Assembly: GCF_023631325.1 (NCBI RefSeq) | Contig: NZ_JALQDG010000001.1 | Location: 31,402-95,401 of the forward strand | Direction of reading: 5' to 3' | DNA: 64,000 nt | From: Caballeronia sp. INDeC2 | Lineage (GTDB): Bacteria > Pseudomonadota > Gammaproteobacteria > Burkholderiales > Burkholderiaceae | In this document: one piece after another, positions 57,373 through 64,000 of the stretch | Layout of the letters: each line of letters opens with the position of its first letter | Numbering within the stretch: the first letter of the stretch is position 1 | Program-made: the position numbers and the translations under genes | The notes under the pieces: model-generated | Seen by the model: only the letters and a program-made list of their open reading frames with translations | The model's database searches: none | What the model was told of the DNA's origin: nothing

Positions 57373-57692
57373 AGGGGCTTCGTCGAAAATCTCTATTTCG
57401 TTTGGGTGCCTAGGGGTTCGACTGCGACGACTCCATTTTCGATCGTCACGCCAGCAGCGGAGATTCGGATGTTTCTGGCTGATACGAACGTCATCAGCGA
57501 AGCCAGAAGAGAGGAGCGTGCGAACGAAGGTGTTCGGGCGTTCTTCGATGGCGCTGAACGAAGAAGCTCACGGTTTGACGGTGGCCACGCGCAATGTCAG
57601 GGACTTCGAGACAATAGGCGTCAAAATGCCGAATCCCTTCGATTCGCAGCCACGCCGGCCCGCCGCGCAACACGCGGACCGGCGCACCGCAC
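57373..57692. other. Gap holding the vapC remnant
   Basis: The 320 bases between the UbiM-like gene and the thiolase gene contain only the broken PIN-domain sequence. No terminator is evident for either neighbour. Confidence 0.6.
57469..57643 (+). pseudogene. Remnant of a VapC/FitB-type PIN-domain toxin
   Basis: The start, MFLADTNVISEARREERANEGVRAFF (57469-57546), is an excellent PIN-domain N-terminus with the first catalytic Asp. A second fragment in another frame, HGLTVATRNVRDFETIGVKMPNPFD (57569-57643), is an excellent PIN C-terminus. The roughly 80 residues normally between them are missing and the frames differ, so an internal deletion with frameshift has destroyed the gene. No antitoxin gene is recognisable in the 96 bases upstream. 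Confidence 0.85.
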
Positions 57693-58886
57693 TCAAAGCA
57701 GTTCCACGCCCATCGCCGTTGCTTCCCCGCCGCCGATACACAAACTCGCGACGCCACGCTTCAACCCGCGCGACTTCAATGCGCCGATCAACGTCACCAG
57801 AATCCGCGCACCCGACGCCCCGATCGGATGCCCGAGCGCGCACGCGCCGCCATTCACGTTGACCTTGTCGTGAGGCAGATCGTGCTCGCGCATCGCGGCC
57901 ATCGTCACGACGGCGAACGCTTCGTTGATCTCGTACAGATCGACATCGCTCGCGCGCCAGCCGTTCTTCTCGAAGAGCTTGTTGATCGCACCGACGGGCG
58001 CCGTCGTGAACAACGCGGGTTGCTGCGCAAACGTGCTGTGCCCGACGACGCGCGCAATCGGCTTCACGCCGAGCCGCTTCGCCGTCGATTCGCGCATCAT
58101 CACGAGCGCCGCCGCGCCGTCCGAAATGGATGACGAATTGGCCGCCGTCACCGTGCCGTCCTTGGCGAACGCGGGCTTGAGCGAGGGAATCTTCTCGATG
58201 TTGGCCTTGAACGGCTGCTCGTCGCGATCGATGACCGCATCGCCTTTCTTGCCCTGCACCGTAACCGCCGCGATCTCCCACTTGTACGAGCCGTCTTCAT
58301 TCGCCCGTTGCGCGCGCCGCAGCGATTCGACCGCGAACGCATCCTGCGACTCGCGCGAGAACGCGTACGACGACGCGCATTGCTCCGCGAACGTGCCCAT
58401 CAGGCGGCCCTTTTCGTAGGCGTCTTCGAGGCCGTCGAGGAACATGTGATCCAGCACCTGACCGTGGCCCATGCGCATCCCGCCGCGCGCCTTCGGCAAC
58501 AGATACGGCGCGTTGGTCATGCTTTCCATGCCGCCCGCGACGATCACATCGGCGGATCCGGCCAGCAGCATGTCATGCGCGAACATCGCGGCGCGCATGC
58601 CGGAGCCGCACATCTTGTTGATCGTCGTGCAGCCGGTCGAAAGCGGCAGCCCCGCGCCGAGCGCAGCCTGACGCGCGGGCGCCTGGCCTTGTCCGGCAGG
58701 CAGCACGCAGCCCATGATCGCCTCGTCGATCTGCTCCGGTTTCACACCCGCGCGCTCGACTGCGGCCTTGACCGCCGCCGCGCCGAGCTGCGCCGCCGTC
58801 AGCGACGCGAAATCGCCCTGAAATGCGGCCATCGGCGTGCGCGCGGCCGAGACGATGACGACGGGATCGGTTTGTGTCTCACTCAT
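57693..58886 (-). CDS. Acetyl-CoA C-acetyltransferase (thiolase)
   Basis: A 397-residue thiolase. The acylated cysteine is C93 (TTINKMCGSGM); NEAFAV, NGGACALGHPIGASGARI with the catalytic His, and the closing CIGGGEATA cysteine complete the site. Such enzymes condense or cleave acetoacetyl-CoA in ketone-body, PHB or amino-acid catabolism. The start overlaps the carbonic anhydrase stop by eight bases. A GGACALGHP variant replaces the more common GGAIALGHP. Confidence 0.92.
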   Translation of the reverse strand: MSETQTDPVVIVSAARTPMAAFQGDFASLTAAQLGAAAVKAAVERAGVKPEQIDEAIMGCVLPAGQGQAPARQAALGAGLPLSTGCTTINKMCGSGMRAAMFAHDMLLAGSADVIVAGGMESMTNAPYLLPKARGGMRMGHGQVLDHMFLDGLEDAYEKGRLMGTFAEQCASSYAFSRESQDAFAVESLRRAQRANEDGSYKWEIAAVTVQGKKGDAVIDRDEQPFKANIEKIPSLKPAFAKDGTVTAANSSSISDGAAALVMMRESTAKRLGVKPIARVVGHSTFAQQPALFTTAPVGAINKLFEKNGWRASDVDLYEINEAFAVVTMAAMREHDLPHDKVNVNGGACALGHPIGASGARILVTLIGALKSRGLKRGVASLCIGGGEATAMGVELL

Positions 58887-59661
58887 GTTTCAACTCCTTG
58901 ATGACGCCTTGAATAACGGCGGGAATATCACCGAGACGCGCCGCATCGGACGCGAGCACATCGTTCTCCGCGGAATGCGCGCCGCTGCGGCTCATCGCGG
59001 CGATGCACGACCGATACACCGGATCGATCTCGTCCGATGCGCTGATCATCATGCCCATGTTGCGCAGGCGGCCATCGTGCACGCCGTAGGTCCAGCCGTG
59101 CACGGTGAGTTCCTGGCCGCGCGCCCACGCATCGTTGACGACGGTCGTGCGGCACACGTTGATGGTCTGCTCGATCGTGTTCAGCTCCACGAGACGACGA
59201 TGCCGCGCGTCGCCCATCGGCCATTCGTCGAGCAGCGCGCCGTGCTTCTCGCGTACGTCTTCGACATGGCGCAGCCAGTTGTCCGCGAGACCGACGCGCT
59301 GCCCGACGAGCGCCGCGCCCACGCCCGAGCAGCCGTAATGGCCGACGACCATGATGTGCTTCACCTTCAGCAGATCGACGGCGAACTGGATCACCGACAG
59401 ACAGTTGAGGTCCGAGTGCACGACGACGTTCGCGATGTTTCTGTGCACGAACACTTCGCCCGGCGGAAGGCCGATGATTTCGTTCGCGGGCACGCGCGAG
59501 TCCGCGCAACCGATCCACAGATATTCCGGCGTCTGCTGATGCGCGAGACGCTGGAAGAAGTCGGCGTCCTCGGCGAGCTTGCGCTGAACCCATTCCTGAT
59601 TGTTCGCGAACAGATGGGCAAGCGGAGTCGAGGTTTCGTTGATGTCGGAAGTAGGGTTCAT
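58879..59661 (-). CDS. can: Beta-class carbonic anhydrase
   Basis: A 260-residue beta-carbonic anhydrase with the zinc ligands C52, H108 and C111 and the D54-x-R56 dyad (GCADSRVPANE; VVGHYGCSG). It interconverts CO2 and bicarbonate in the cytoplasm and may supply bicarbonate to carboxylases. The tail of about 40 residues after the core is longer than E. coli Can. It follows aceK by 29 bases and overlaps the thiolase gene. Confidence 0.94.
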   Translation of the reverse strand: MNPTSDINETSTPLAHLFANNQEWVQRKLAEDADFFQRLAHQQTPEYLWIGCADSRVPANEIIGLPPGEVFVHRNIANVVVHSDLNCLSVIQFAVDLLKVKHIMVVGHYGCSGVGAALVGQRVGLADNWLRHVEDVREKHGALLDEWPMGDARHRRLVELNTIEQTINVCRTTVVNDAWARGQELTVHGWTYGVHDGRLRNMGMMISASDEIDPVYRSCIAAMSRSGAHSAENDVLASDAARLGDIPAVIQGVIKELKHE

Positions 59662-59690
59662 GTTCGAAAGTCAAAGCGGGACGGCGTGCG

Positions 59691-61493
59691 TCAGGCGGCG
59701 CGCGCGTCCTGTCGACCGGGTTTGTCGAAACGCTCCGGATAACGGATGCAGAATCGCGCGTCCCGGTCATAGGGAAAGAAATCGGCGAGTTCTCCGCGTT
59801 GCAATTGTTCCTTGTAGCGCTGCCAGAGCGCCGGATCGAAAAAATCCGCGTGATGGCGCATGAACGCCTCGCGCACGCGCGGATCGCCGAGCAGAAAAGT
59901 GCCGTACGTTTCGGGAAAGATATCGTGCGGCCCGACGGTATACCACGGTTCGCCCGACAGCTCGTCTTCCTCGTTGCGCGGCGGCGGCACGCGGCGCACG
60001 TTGCAGTCGGTCAGATACTCGATTTCGTCGTAATCGTAGAAGACCACGCGACCATGCCGCGTCACGCCGAAGTTCTTGTACAGCATGTCGCCGGGAAAGA
60101 TGTTGGCCTGCATCAACTGCTTGATCGCATCGCCGTATTCCTTGATGCCGTGATCGATGTCGTCGTCGCTTCCGTCTTTCAGGAAGAGATTGAGCGGCAC
60201 CATGCGGCGCTCGATATACACGTGTCGAATCACGAGATTGTCGCCTTCGTACTCGATCATCGACGGCGCTTCTTTTTCCAGCTCGCGGATGAGCGCATCA
60301 TCCAGACGCGCGACGGGCAGCGCGACGCTCGAATATTCGAGCGTATCGGCCATGCGGCCGAGGCGATCGTGACGCTTCACGAGCTGATACTTGTCCTGGA
60401 TCTTCTGCCGCGTGGTTTCCTTCGGCGGCGGAAACGCGTCCTTGATGAGCTTGAACACGTAAGGAAAAGACGGCAGCGTGAAGACGATCATCACGAGCCC
60501 CTTGATGCCGGGCGCGACGATGAACTTATCGCTCGAATGCGACAGATGATGCAGCAAGTCGCGATAGAAATCGTTCTTGCCCTGCTTCTGCAAGCCGACC
60601 GACGTATAGATTTCGGCCTTCGGTTTGCGCGGCATGATCGTGCTAAGAAACTGCACGAACGCCGACGGCACTTCCATATCGACCAGAAAGTACGAGTGCG
60701 AGAAGCTGAAGATGATGAGCACCTGCTCGCGCGACAGCAACACGGTATCGAGCGCGAGCAAGCCGGGCTCGGTGTGCCGGATCGCGATAGCGAAGGGCAG
60801 CAGCGCATCGCCGTTGATGACGCGCCCGACGACATAAGCCGCCTTGTTCCGGAAGAACAGCGACGACAGCACATGAATCTGAAAATTCGGCGCGGGCGTG
60901 ATATCGCCGAAGGCATCGCGCATCGCCTGTATCACGCATTGCACGTCGCGCTGCAGATCCTCGAACGGCGGCTCCAGCTGGAAATTCGTGACGATGCGCT
61001 CGAGCGTCGCGGCGAGGCCGTCCTTCTGCGGGTAATACGCGCGATATGTCGGCTTCGCGGCGGGTTCGTCGTTTTCGATGTATTCGGTCGAGATCGCGGG
61101 CCGCACGAAGATGAAATCGTTGTTGAAGTACGAGCGATGCAGGATCTTGCAGCACACCGAGTTGAAGAACGTCTCCGCGCATTCGGGCTGCCGGTGCGTC
61201 GTCAGCAAGCCGATGTAATGCAGCTTGATCTGCTGCCACACGTCGTCGTCGATATTCTCGGCGTCGTATTCGTCTTCGAGCGCCGCCACGCATTCCGCGA
61301 CGCGATCGTCATACGACGCGATGCGCTCACGCGCCAGTTGCTGCAACGCGTGCCATTCGCCGCGCTCGAACAGCCCCTTCGCCTTGATCGCGGCTTCGCG
61401 GAACACACGGTAATGATGCTCGAAGCCTTCGAGTATCGTCTGCGCGACATCGAAACCGATTTGCGACGAGAGCAGCTTGGGGAAATGATTCAT
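59691..61493 (-). CDS. aceK: Isocitrate dehydrogenase kinase/phosphatase
   Basis: A 600-residue AceK. The N-terminal regulatory half begins [25 protein letters not shown] (positions 4-28); the kinase/phosphatase half has the nucleotide-loop [27 protein letters not shown] and the catalytic [20 protein letters not shown] block. It phosphorylates isocitrate dehydrogenase to divert carbon into the glyoxylate bypass. Here it is not next to aceA/aceB but lies between a MerR-type regulator and carbonic anhydrase. Confidence 0.96.
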   Translation of the reverse strand: MNHFPKLLSSQIGFDVAQTILEGFEHHYRVFREAAIKAKGLFERGEWHALQQLARERIASYDDRVAECVAALEDEYDAENIDDDVWQQIKLHYIGLLTTHRQPECAETFFNSVCCKILHRSYFNNDFIFVRPAISTEYIENDEPAAKPTYRAYYPQKDGLAATLERIVTNFQLEPPFEDLQRDVQCVIQAMRDAFGDITPAPNFQIHVLSSLFFRNKAAYVVGRVINGDALLPFAIAIRHTEPGLLALDTVLLSREQVLIIFSFSHSYFLVDMEVPSAFVQFLSTIMPRKPKAEIYTSVGLQKQGKNDFYRDLLHHLSHSSDKFIVAPGIKGLVMIVFTLPSFPYVFKLIKDAFPPPKETTRQKIQDKYQLVKRHDRLGRMADTLEYSSVALPVARLDDALIRELEKEAPSMIEYEGDNLVIRHVYIERRMVPLNLFLKDGSDDDIDHGIKEYGDAIKQLMQANIFPGDMLYKNFGVTRHGRVVFYDYDEIEYLTDCNVRRVPPPRNEEDELSGEPWYTVGPHDIFPETYGTFLLGDPRVREAFMRHHADFFDPALWQRYKEQLQRGELADFFPYDRDARFCIRYPERFDKPGRQDARAA

Positions 61494-61525
61494 GTCGACC
61501 CTGCGCTTCGTATGTGACAGTCACA

Positions 61526-61948
61526 TCATGCCGCTTTGGGTTTGCGCGCGCGCTTTTCCGTGCCCGCGGCGATCAGCGCCCGGCCTTGTTCCTCGTACGC
61601 GGCGAGTTCGGTGAGCGTCGTGTTCAGGTCTTCGAGCTGACGTTCGAGCACTTCGCGATGCGCCGCGATCGTATCGACGAACGCTTGCAGTTGTGTGGCC
61701 GAGCCGGTGGGCGAGTCGTAGAGATCGAGCAGCGTACGGATTTCCGACAGCGTGAAGCCGAGCCGCTTGCCGCGCAGCGTGAGCTTGAGACGCGTGCGGT
61801 CGCGCGGCGAATACACGCGGCGCAGGCCGTTCGCGCCTTCGCGCTTCGGCGCGAGCAGGCCCTGATCTTCGTAGAAGCGGATCGCGCGCGGCGTGATGTC
61901 GAATTCGCGCGACAATTCGGTGATCGTGTAGTGCGTCGGCTGAGTCAT
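61526..61948 (-). CDS. MerR-family regulator, LiuR-like
   Basis: A 140-residue MerR protein with the winged-helix start YTITELSREFDITPRAIRFYEDQGLL and a dimerisation coiled coil (HREVLERQLEDLNTTLTELAAYEEQ, 101-125). There are no metal-binding cysteines. The sequence resembles the LiuR group that controls leucine and branched-chain acyl-CoA catabolism. It is 32 bases upstream of aceK and divergent from an MBL hydrolase gene. Confidence 0.82.
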   Translation of the reverse strand: MTQPTHYTITELSREFDITPRAIRFYEDQGLLAPKREGANGLRRVYSPRDRTRLKLTLRGKRLGFTLSEIRTLLDLYDSPTGSATQLQAFVDTIAAHREVLERQLEDLNTTLTELAAYEEQGRALIAAGTEKRARKPKAA

Positions 61949-61991
61949 CGCGGGCCGGCAGCGCAAATGCGCGCGCAACGTTAGAATGGAT

Positions 61992-62009
61992 GTTTACGTT
62001 ATCGTCAAC
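61992..62009. promoter_or_regulatory. Candidate MerR/LiuR operator
   Basis: GTTTACGTTATCGTCAAC is an imperfect palindrome (GTTTACG / CGTCAAC, one mismatch, four-base centre) in the 105-base gap between the divergent MerR and MBL genes. The TTTACGTNNNCGTCAA form is like LiuR-type sites as I remember them, so autoregulation and control of both genes is likely. Confidence 0.6.
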
Positions 62010-62053
62010 TTCGCCAAATTGCAATGCGGCGCAAACCCGGAGGCACGGACCGA

Positions 62054-63127
62054 ATGAACGCGCTCGAACACCAGCTCGATTATGTTTTCGCCGACGCGCT
62101 GCCCGAACCGGGCGGCGTCAAGGAAGTGGCGCCGGGCGTGTTTTGGCTGCGCATGCCGTTGCCGTTCGCGCTCGATCACATCAATCTCTGGCTGCTGCGC
62201 GACGAGATCGACGGCGTGAAGGGCTGGACCGTGATCGATTGCGGCATTTCGAACGACACGATTCGCGCGAACTGGGAGCGCGTGTTCGATTCCGTGCTCG
62301 ACGGCTTGCCCGTGTTGCGCGTGCTCGTCACGCATTGCCATCCGGATCATCTGGGACTTGCCGACTGGATCTGCAAAGGCGGCGACAAGAAACGCTGGAA
62401 CGTGCGCCTGTGGATCTCGCTGGGCGAATACGCAATGGGCCGCGTGATGGCCGCGGGCAACGGCTCCAACGCGGGCGGCGAGCGCGCGGCGGCGCACTTC
62501 GCGGCGCACGGTCTGACCGACGAAGCCTCGCTCGATGCCTTGCGCAAGCGCGACAGCTATTTTCCGACGCTCGTGCCGTCGATGCCCGCCGAATACCGGC
62601 GCATCCGCAACGGCGATGTCATCCGCATCGGCGCGCGCGATTGGGAAGTGGTGTCGGGCTACGGCCATTCGCCGGAACATAGCGCGCTCTTCTGCGCGAA
62701 GGACAAGCTGCTCATCTCCGGCGACATGGTGTTGCCGCGCATCTCGACGAACGTGTCCGTATTCGCGGTCGAGCCTGAAGGCAATCCGCTCGCGCTGTAC
62801 CTGGAGTCGCTCGGACGCTATGAAACGATGCCTGCCGATACGCTCGCGCTGCCATCGCACGGCAAGCCGTTTCGCGGTGTGCAGACGCGTATCGGGCAGT
62901 TACGCGAGCATCATCGCGCGCGGCTGGCGGAAGTGCGTGAAGCGTGCGCCGCAAAACCATGCAGTGCCGCCGATATCGTTCCCATCATGTTCAAACGCAA
63001 GCTCGACATTCATCAGATGACATTCGCGCTCGGCGAAGCGCTCGCGCATCTGAATCTGCTCTGGCTCGATGGCACGTTGAAGCGTCAGACCGGCGACGAC
63101 GGCGTGATGCGTTTCACGCCGGCCTGA
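62054..63127 (+). CDS. Metallo-beta-lactamase-fold hydrolase
   Basis: A 357-residue MBL-fold protein. The metal ligands are visible in THCHPDHLGL, in GYGHSPEHS, in LISGDMVLP and in PSHGKPFRG. The C-terminal roughly 80 residues form a helical domain (HHRARLAEVREAC..., MTFALGEALAHLNLLWLDGTL). It is similar in outline to the thioesterase-like or lactonase-like MBL proteins encoded beside LiuR regulators; the substrate is unknown. It is divergent from the MerR gene and convergent with the ABC transporter gene six bases away. Confidence 0.87.
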   Translation: MNALEHQLDYVFADALPEPGGVKEVAPGVFWLRMPLPFALDHINLWLLRDEIDGVKGWTVIDCGISNDTIRANWERVFDSVLDGLPVLRVLVTHCHPDHLGLADWICKGGDKKRWNVRLWISLGEYAMGRVMAAGNGSNAGGERAAAHFAAHGLTDEASLDALRKRDSYFPTLVPSMPAEYRRIRNGDVIRIGARDWEVVSGYGHSPEHSALFCAKDKLLISGDMVLPRISTNVSVFAVEPEGNPLALYLESLGRYETMPADTLALPSHGKPFRGVQTRIGQLREHHRARLAEVREACAAKPCSAADIVPIMFKRKLDIHQMTFALGEALAHLNLLWLDGTLKRQTGDDGVMRFTPA

Positions 63128-63133
63128 CATCGT

Positions 63134-64000
63134 TCACTGCACCGAAACGCCCGCGAAATTCACGCGCCCGAACGGACTCACGTTATAGCCGCTGACGTTC
63201 GCGCGCGTGAGCGCCGCGGCCGTCGGATAAACGAGCGGAATCCACAGCGCCTGATCGTGGATGATCCTCTGCGCGTCGACATACGCCTTCGTGCGTTGCG
63301 CGACATCGGCCGTCGATTTGCCGTCGGCGATGAGCTTGTCGAGCTGGCTGTCGCAGTACCGCGCGAAGTTGATGCCCGACTTCACCGCGTTGCAACTGAA
63401 GAGCGGCGACATGTAGTTGTCCGGGTCGCCGTTATCGCCGGCCCAGCCCATGAACAGCATGTCGTGCTGACCTTGCTTCGCTTCCTTGATCAGTTCGCCC
63501 CACTCGATCACCTTGATCTGCGCCTTCACGCCGATCTTCGCGAGGTCGGCTTGCAGGAGTTCCGCGCCGGCTTTCGGATTCGGATTCAGCACGCTGCCGT
63601 TCGGACGCACCCAGATGGTCGTGTCGAAACCGTTCGGGAAGCCCGCGTCGGCGAGCAGCTTCTTCGCATCGGCGGGCGAATACTTGTACGCCGCGATGTT
63701 CTTGTCGTAGCTCCACGTATTGGGCGGATACGGATTCACCGCGGGCGTGGCCGTGTTGTCGAACACGGTCTTCATGTACGTCGTGCGATCGAACGCCATG
63801 TTGATCGCCTGACGCACCTTAGGGTTATCGAGCGGCTTCTTCTGCGTATTGAGCGCGACGAACGCCGTCATGAACGCGGGCGCTTCGCTGACTTTGAGCG
63901 ATTTGTCCTTCTTCGCATCGAGCACATCCTGCGGCTTCGGCGACAGCGCGATCTGGCATTCGCCAGCCTTGATCTTCTGCGCGCGCACGGACGCATCCGG
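63134..64000 (-). CDS. Peptide/nickel-type ABC transporter substrate-binding protein, C-terminal part
   Basis: The last 288 codons of a DppA/OppA-type binding protein (family 5); the N-terminus and signal peptide lie beyond the right edge. Recognisable segments include ALNTQKKPLDNPKVRQAINMAFDR, PNTWSYDKN, LLADAGFPNGFD, WGELIKEAKQGQHDMLFMGWAGDNGDPDNYMSPLFSC (positions in the middle third) and QRIIHDQALWIPLVYP. This is the dipeptide-binding branch. The frame is open to the window end, so the gene is cut by the window and not truncated in nature. Confidence 0.93.
   Translation of the reverse strand, partial: PDASVRAQKIKAGECQIALSPKPQDVLDAKKDKSLKVSEAPAFMTAFVALNTQKKPLDNPKVRQAINMAFDRTTYMKTVFDNTATPAVNPYPPNTWSYDKNIAAYKYSPADAKKLLADAGFPNGFDTTIWVRPNGSVLNPNPKAGAELLQADLAKIGVKAQIKVIEWGELIKEAKQGQHDMLFMGWAGDNGDPDNYMSPLFSCNAVKSGINFARYCDSQLDKLIADGKSTADVAQRTKAYVDAQRIIHDQALWIPLVYPTAAALTRANVSGYNVSPFGRVNFAGVSVQ

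Overview
The window is a gene-dense, high-GC stretch of a Burkholderiaceae chromosome, most like Paraburkholderia, Caballeronia or Burkholderia. The placement rests on recalled gene order and protein character: a mreB-mreC-mreD-mrdA-rodA elongasome operon divergent from gatCAB, metX-metW, a RegB/RegA-type redox two-component pair, a bioA-F-D-B operon, AceK, a fused 1192-residue indolepyruvate ferredoxin oxidoreductase and an OmpC-like porin. I saw no rRNA, tRNA, CRISPR array, insertion sequence or prophage. Accessory content is limited to a small toxin-antitoxin pair, the remnant of a PIN toxin, and a few operons of unknown role.

Layout. 1-5.8 kb (minus): rod-shape and peptidoglycan elongation genes. 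6.1-9.5 kb (plus): gatCAB, ended by a strong intrinsic terminator. 9.6-11.2 kb (plus): a PPK2-family polyphosphate kinase and an exonuclease III. 11.3-15.3 kb (minus): ampG coupled to a secreted M48 metalloprotease, then metX-metW. 15.6-16.2 kb: a Phd-like/ParE-like pair. 16.2-17.9 kb (minus): argB and a HAD nucleotidase. 18.1-23.7 kb (plus): a Cys-rich CWC protein, regB/regA, a methyl-accepting chemotaxis protein and an NCS2 nucleobase permease. 23.9-30.8 kb: a CPA1 antiporter, an EAL-domain protein and the indolepyruvate oxidoreductase. 31.0-35.5 kb: a GST, two tiny acidic proteins and a LacI/AGE-isomerase/fructokinase sugar module.

35.7-38.1 kb (minus) is the most intriguing segment: three overlapping genes for an acyl-CoA-dehydrogenase-like protein, a PIG-L deacetylase and a NodS-like methyltransferase. 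They look like a small-molecule or glycan tailoring operon of unknown product. 38.4-44.1 kb: a bile-acid-symporter-family transporter, a small exported protein, a porin, a nitronate monooxygenase and a probable haloacetate dehalogenase. 44.3-52.5 kb (minus): nine tightly packed genes from bioA through bioF, bioD and bioB to a GhrA-type reductase, HMG-CoA lyase, a YbaK protein, a DUF1289-MaoC fusion and a metallo-beta-lactamase-fold hydrolase. 52.7-57.4 kb: an exported alpha/beta hydrolase, a YchJ-GST-SDR cluster and a UbiM-like FAD hydroxylase.

57.5-64 kb: a broken vapC, then merR-aceK-can-thiolase on the minus strand, a divergent MBL hydrolase with a candidate MerR operator between, and a truncated peptide-ABC substrate-binding protein at the edge. 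Many neighbours are translationally coupled through ATGA or GTGA overlaps (mreC/mreD, ampG/M48, metX/metW, toxin/antitoxin, lacI/AGE, pigL/nodS, bioA/bioF, bioB/ghrA, ybaK/maoC, maoC/mbl, gst/ychJ). Start sites were chosen by family-typical N-termini, Shine-Dalgarno sequences and these overlaps; all similarity statements come from recognition, not from a database search.
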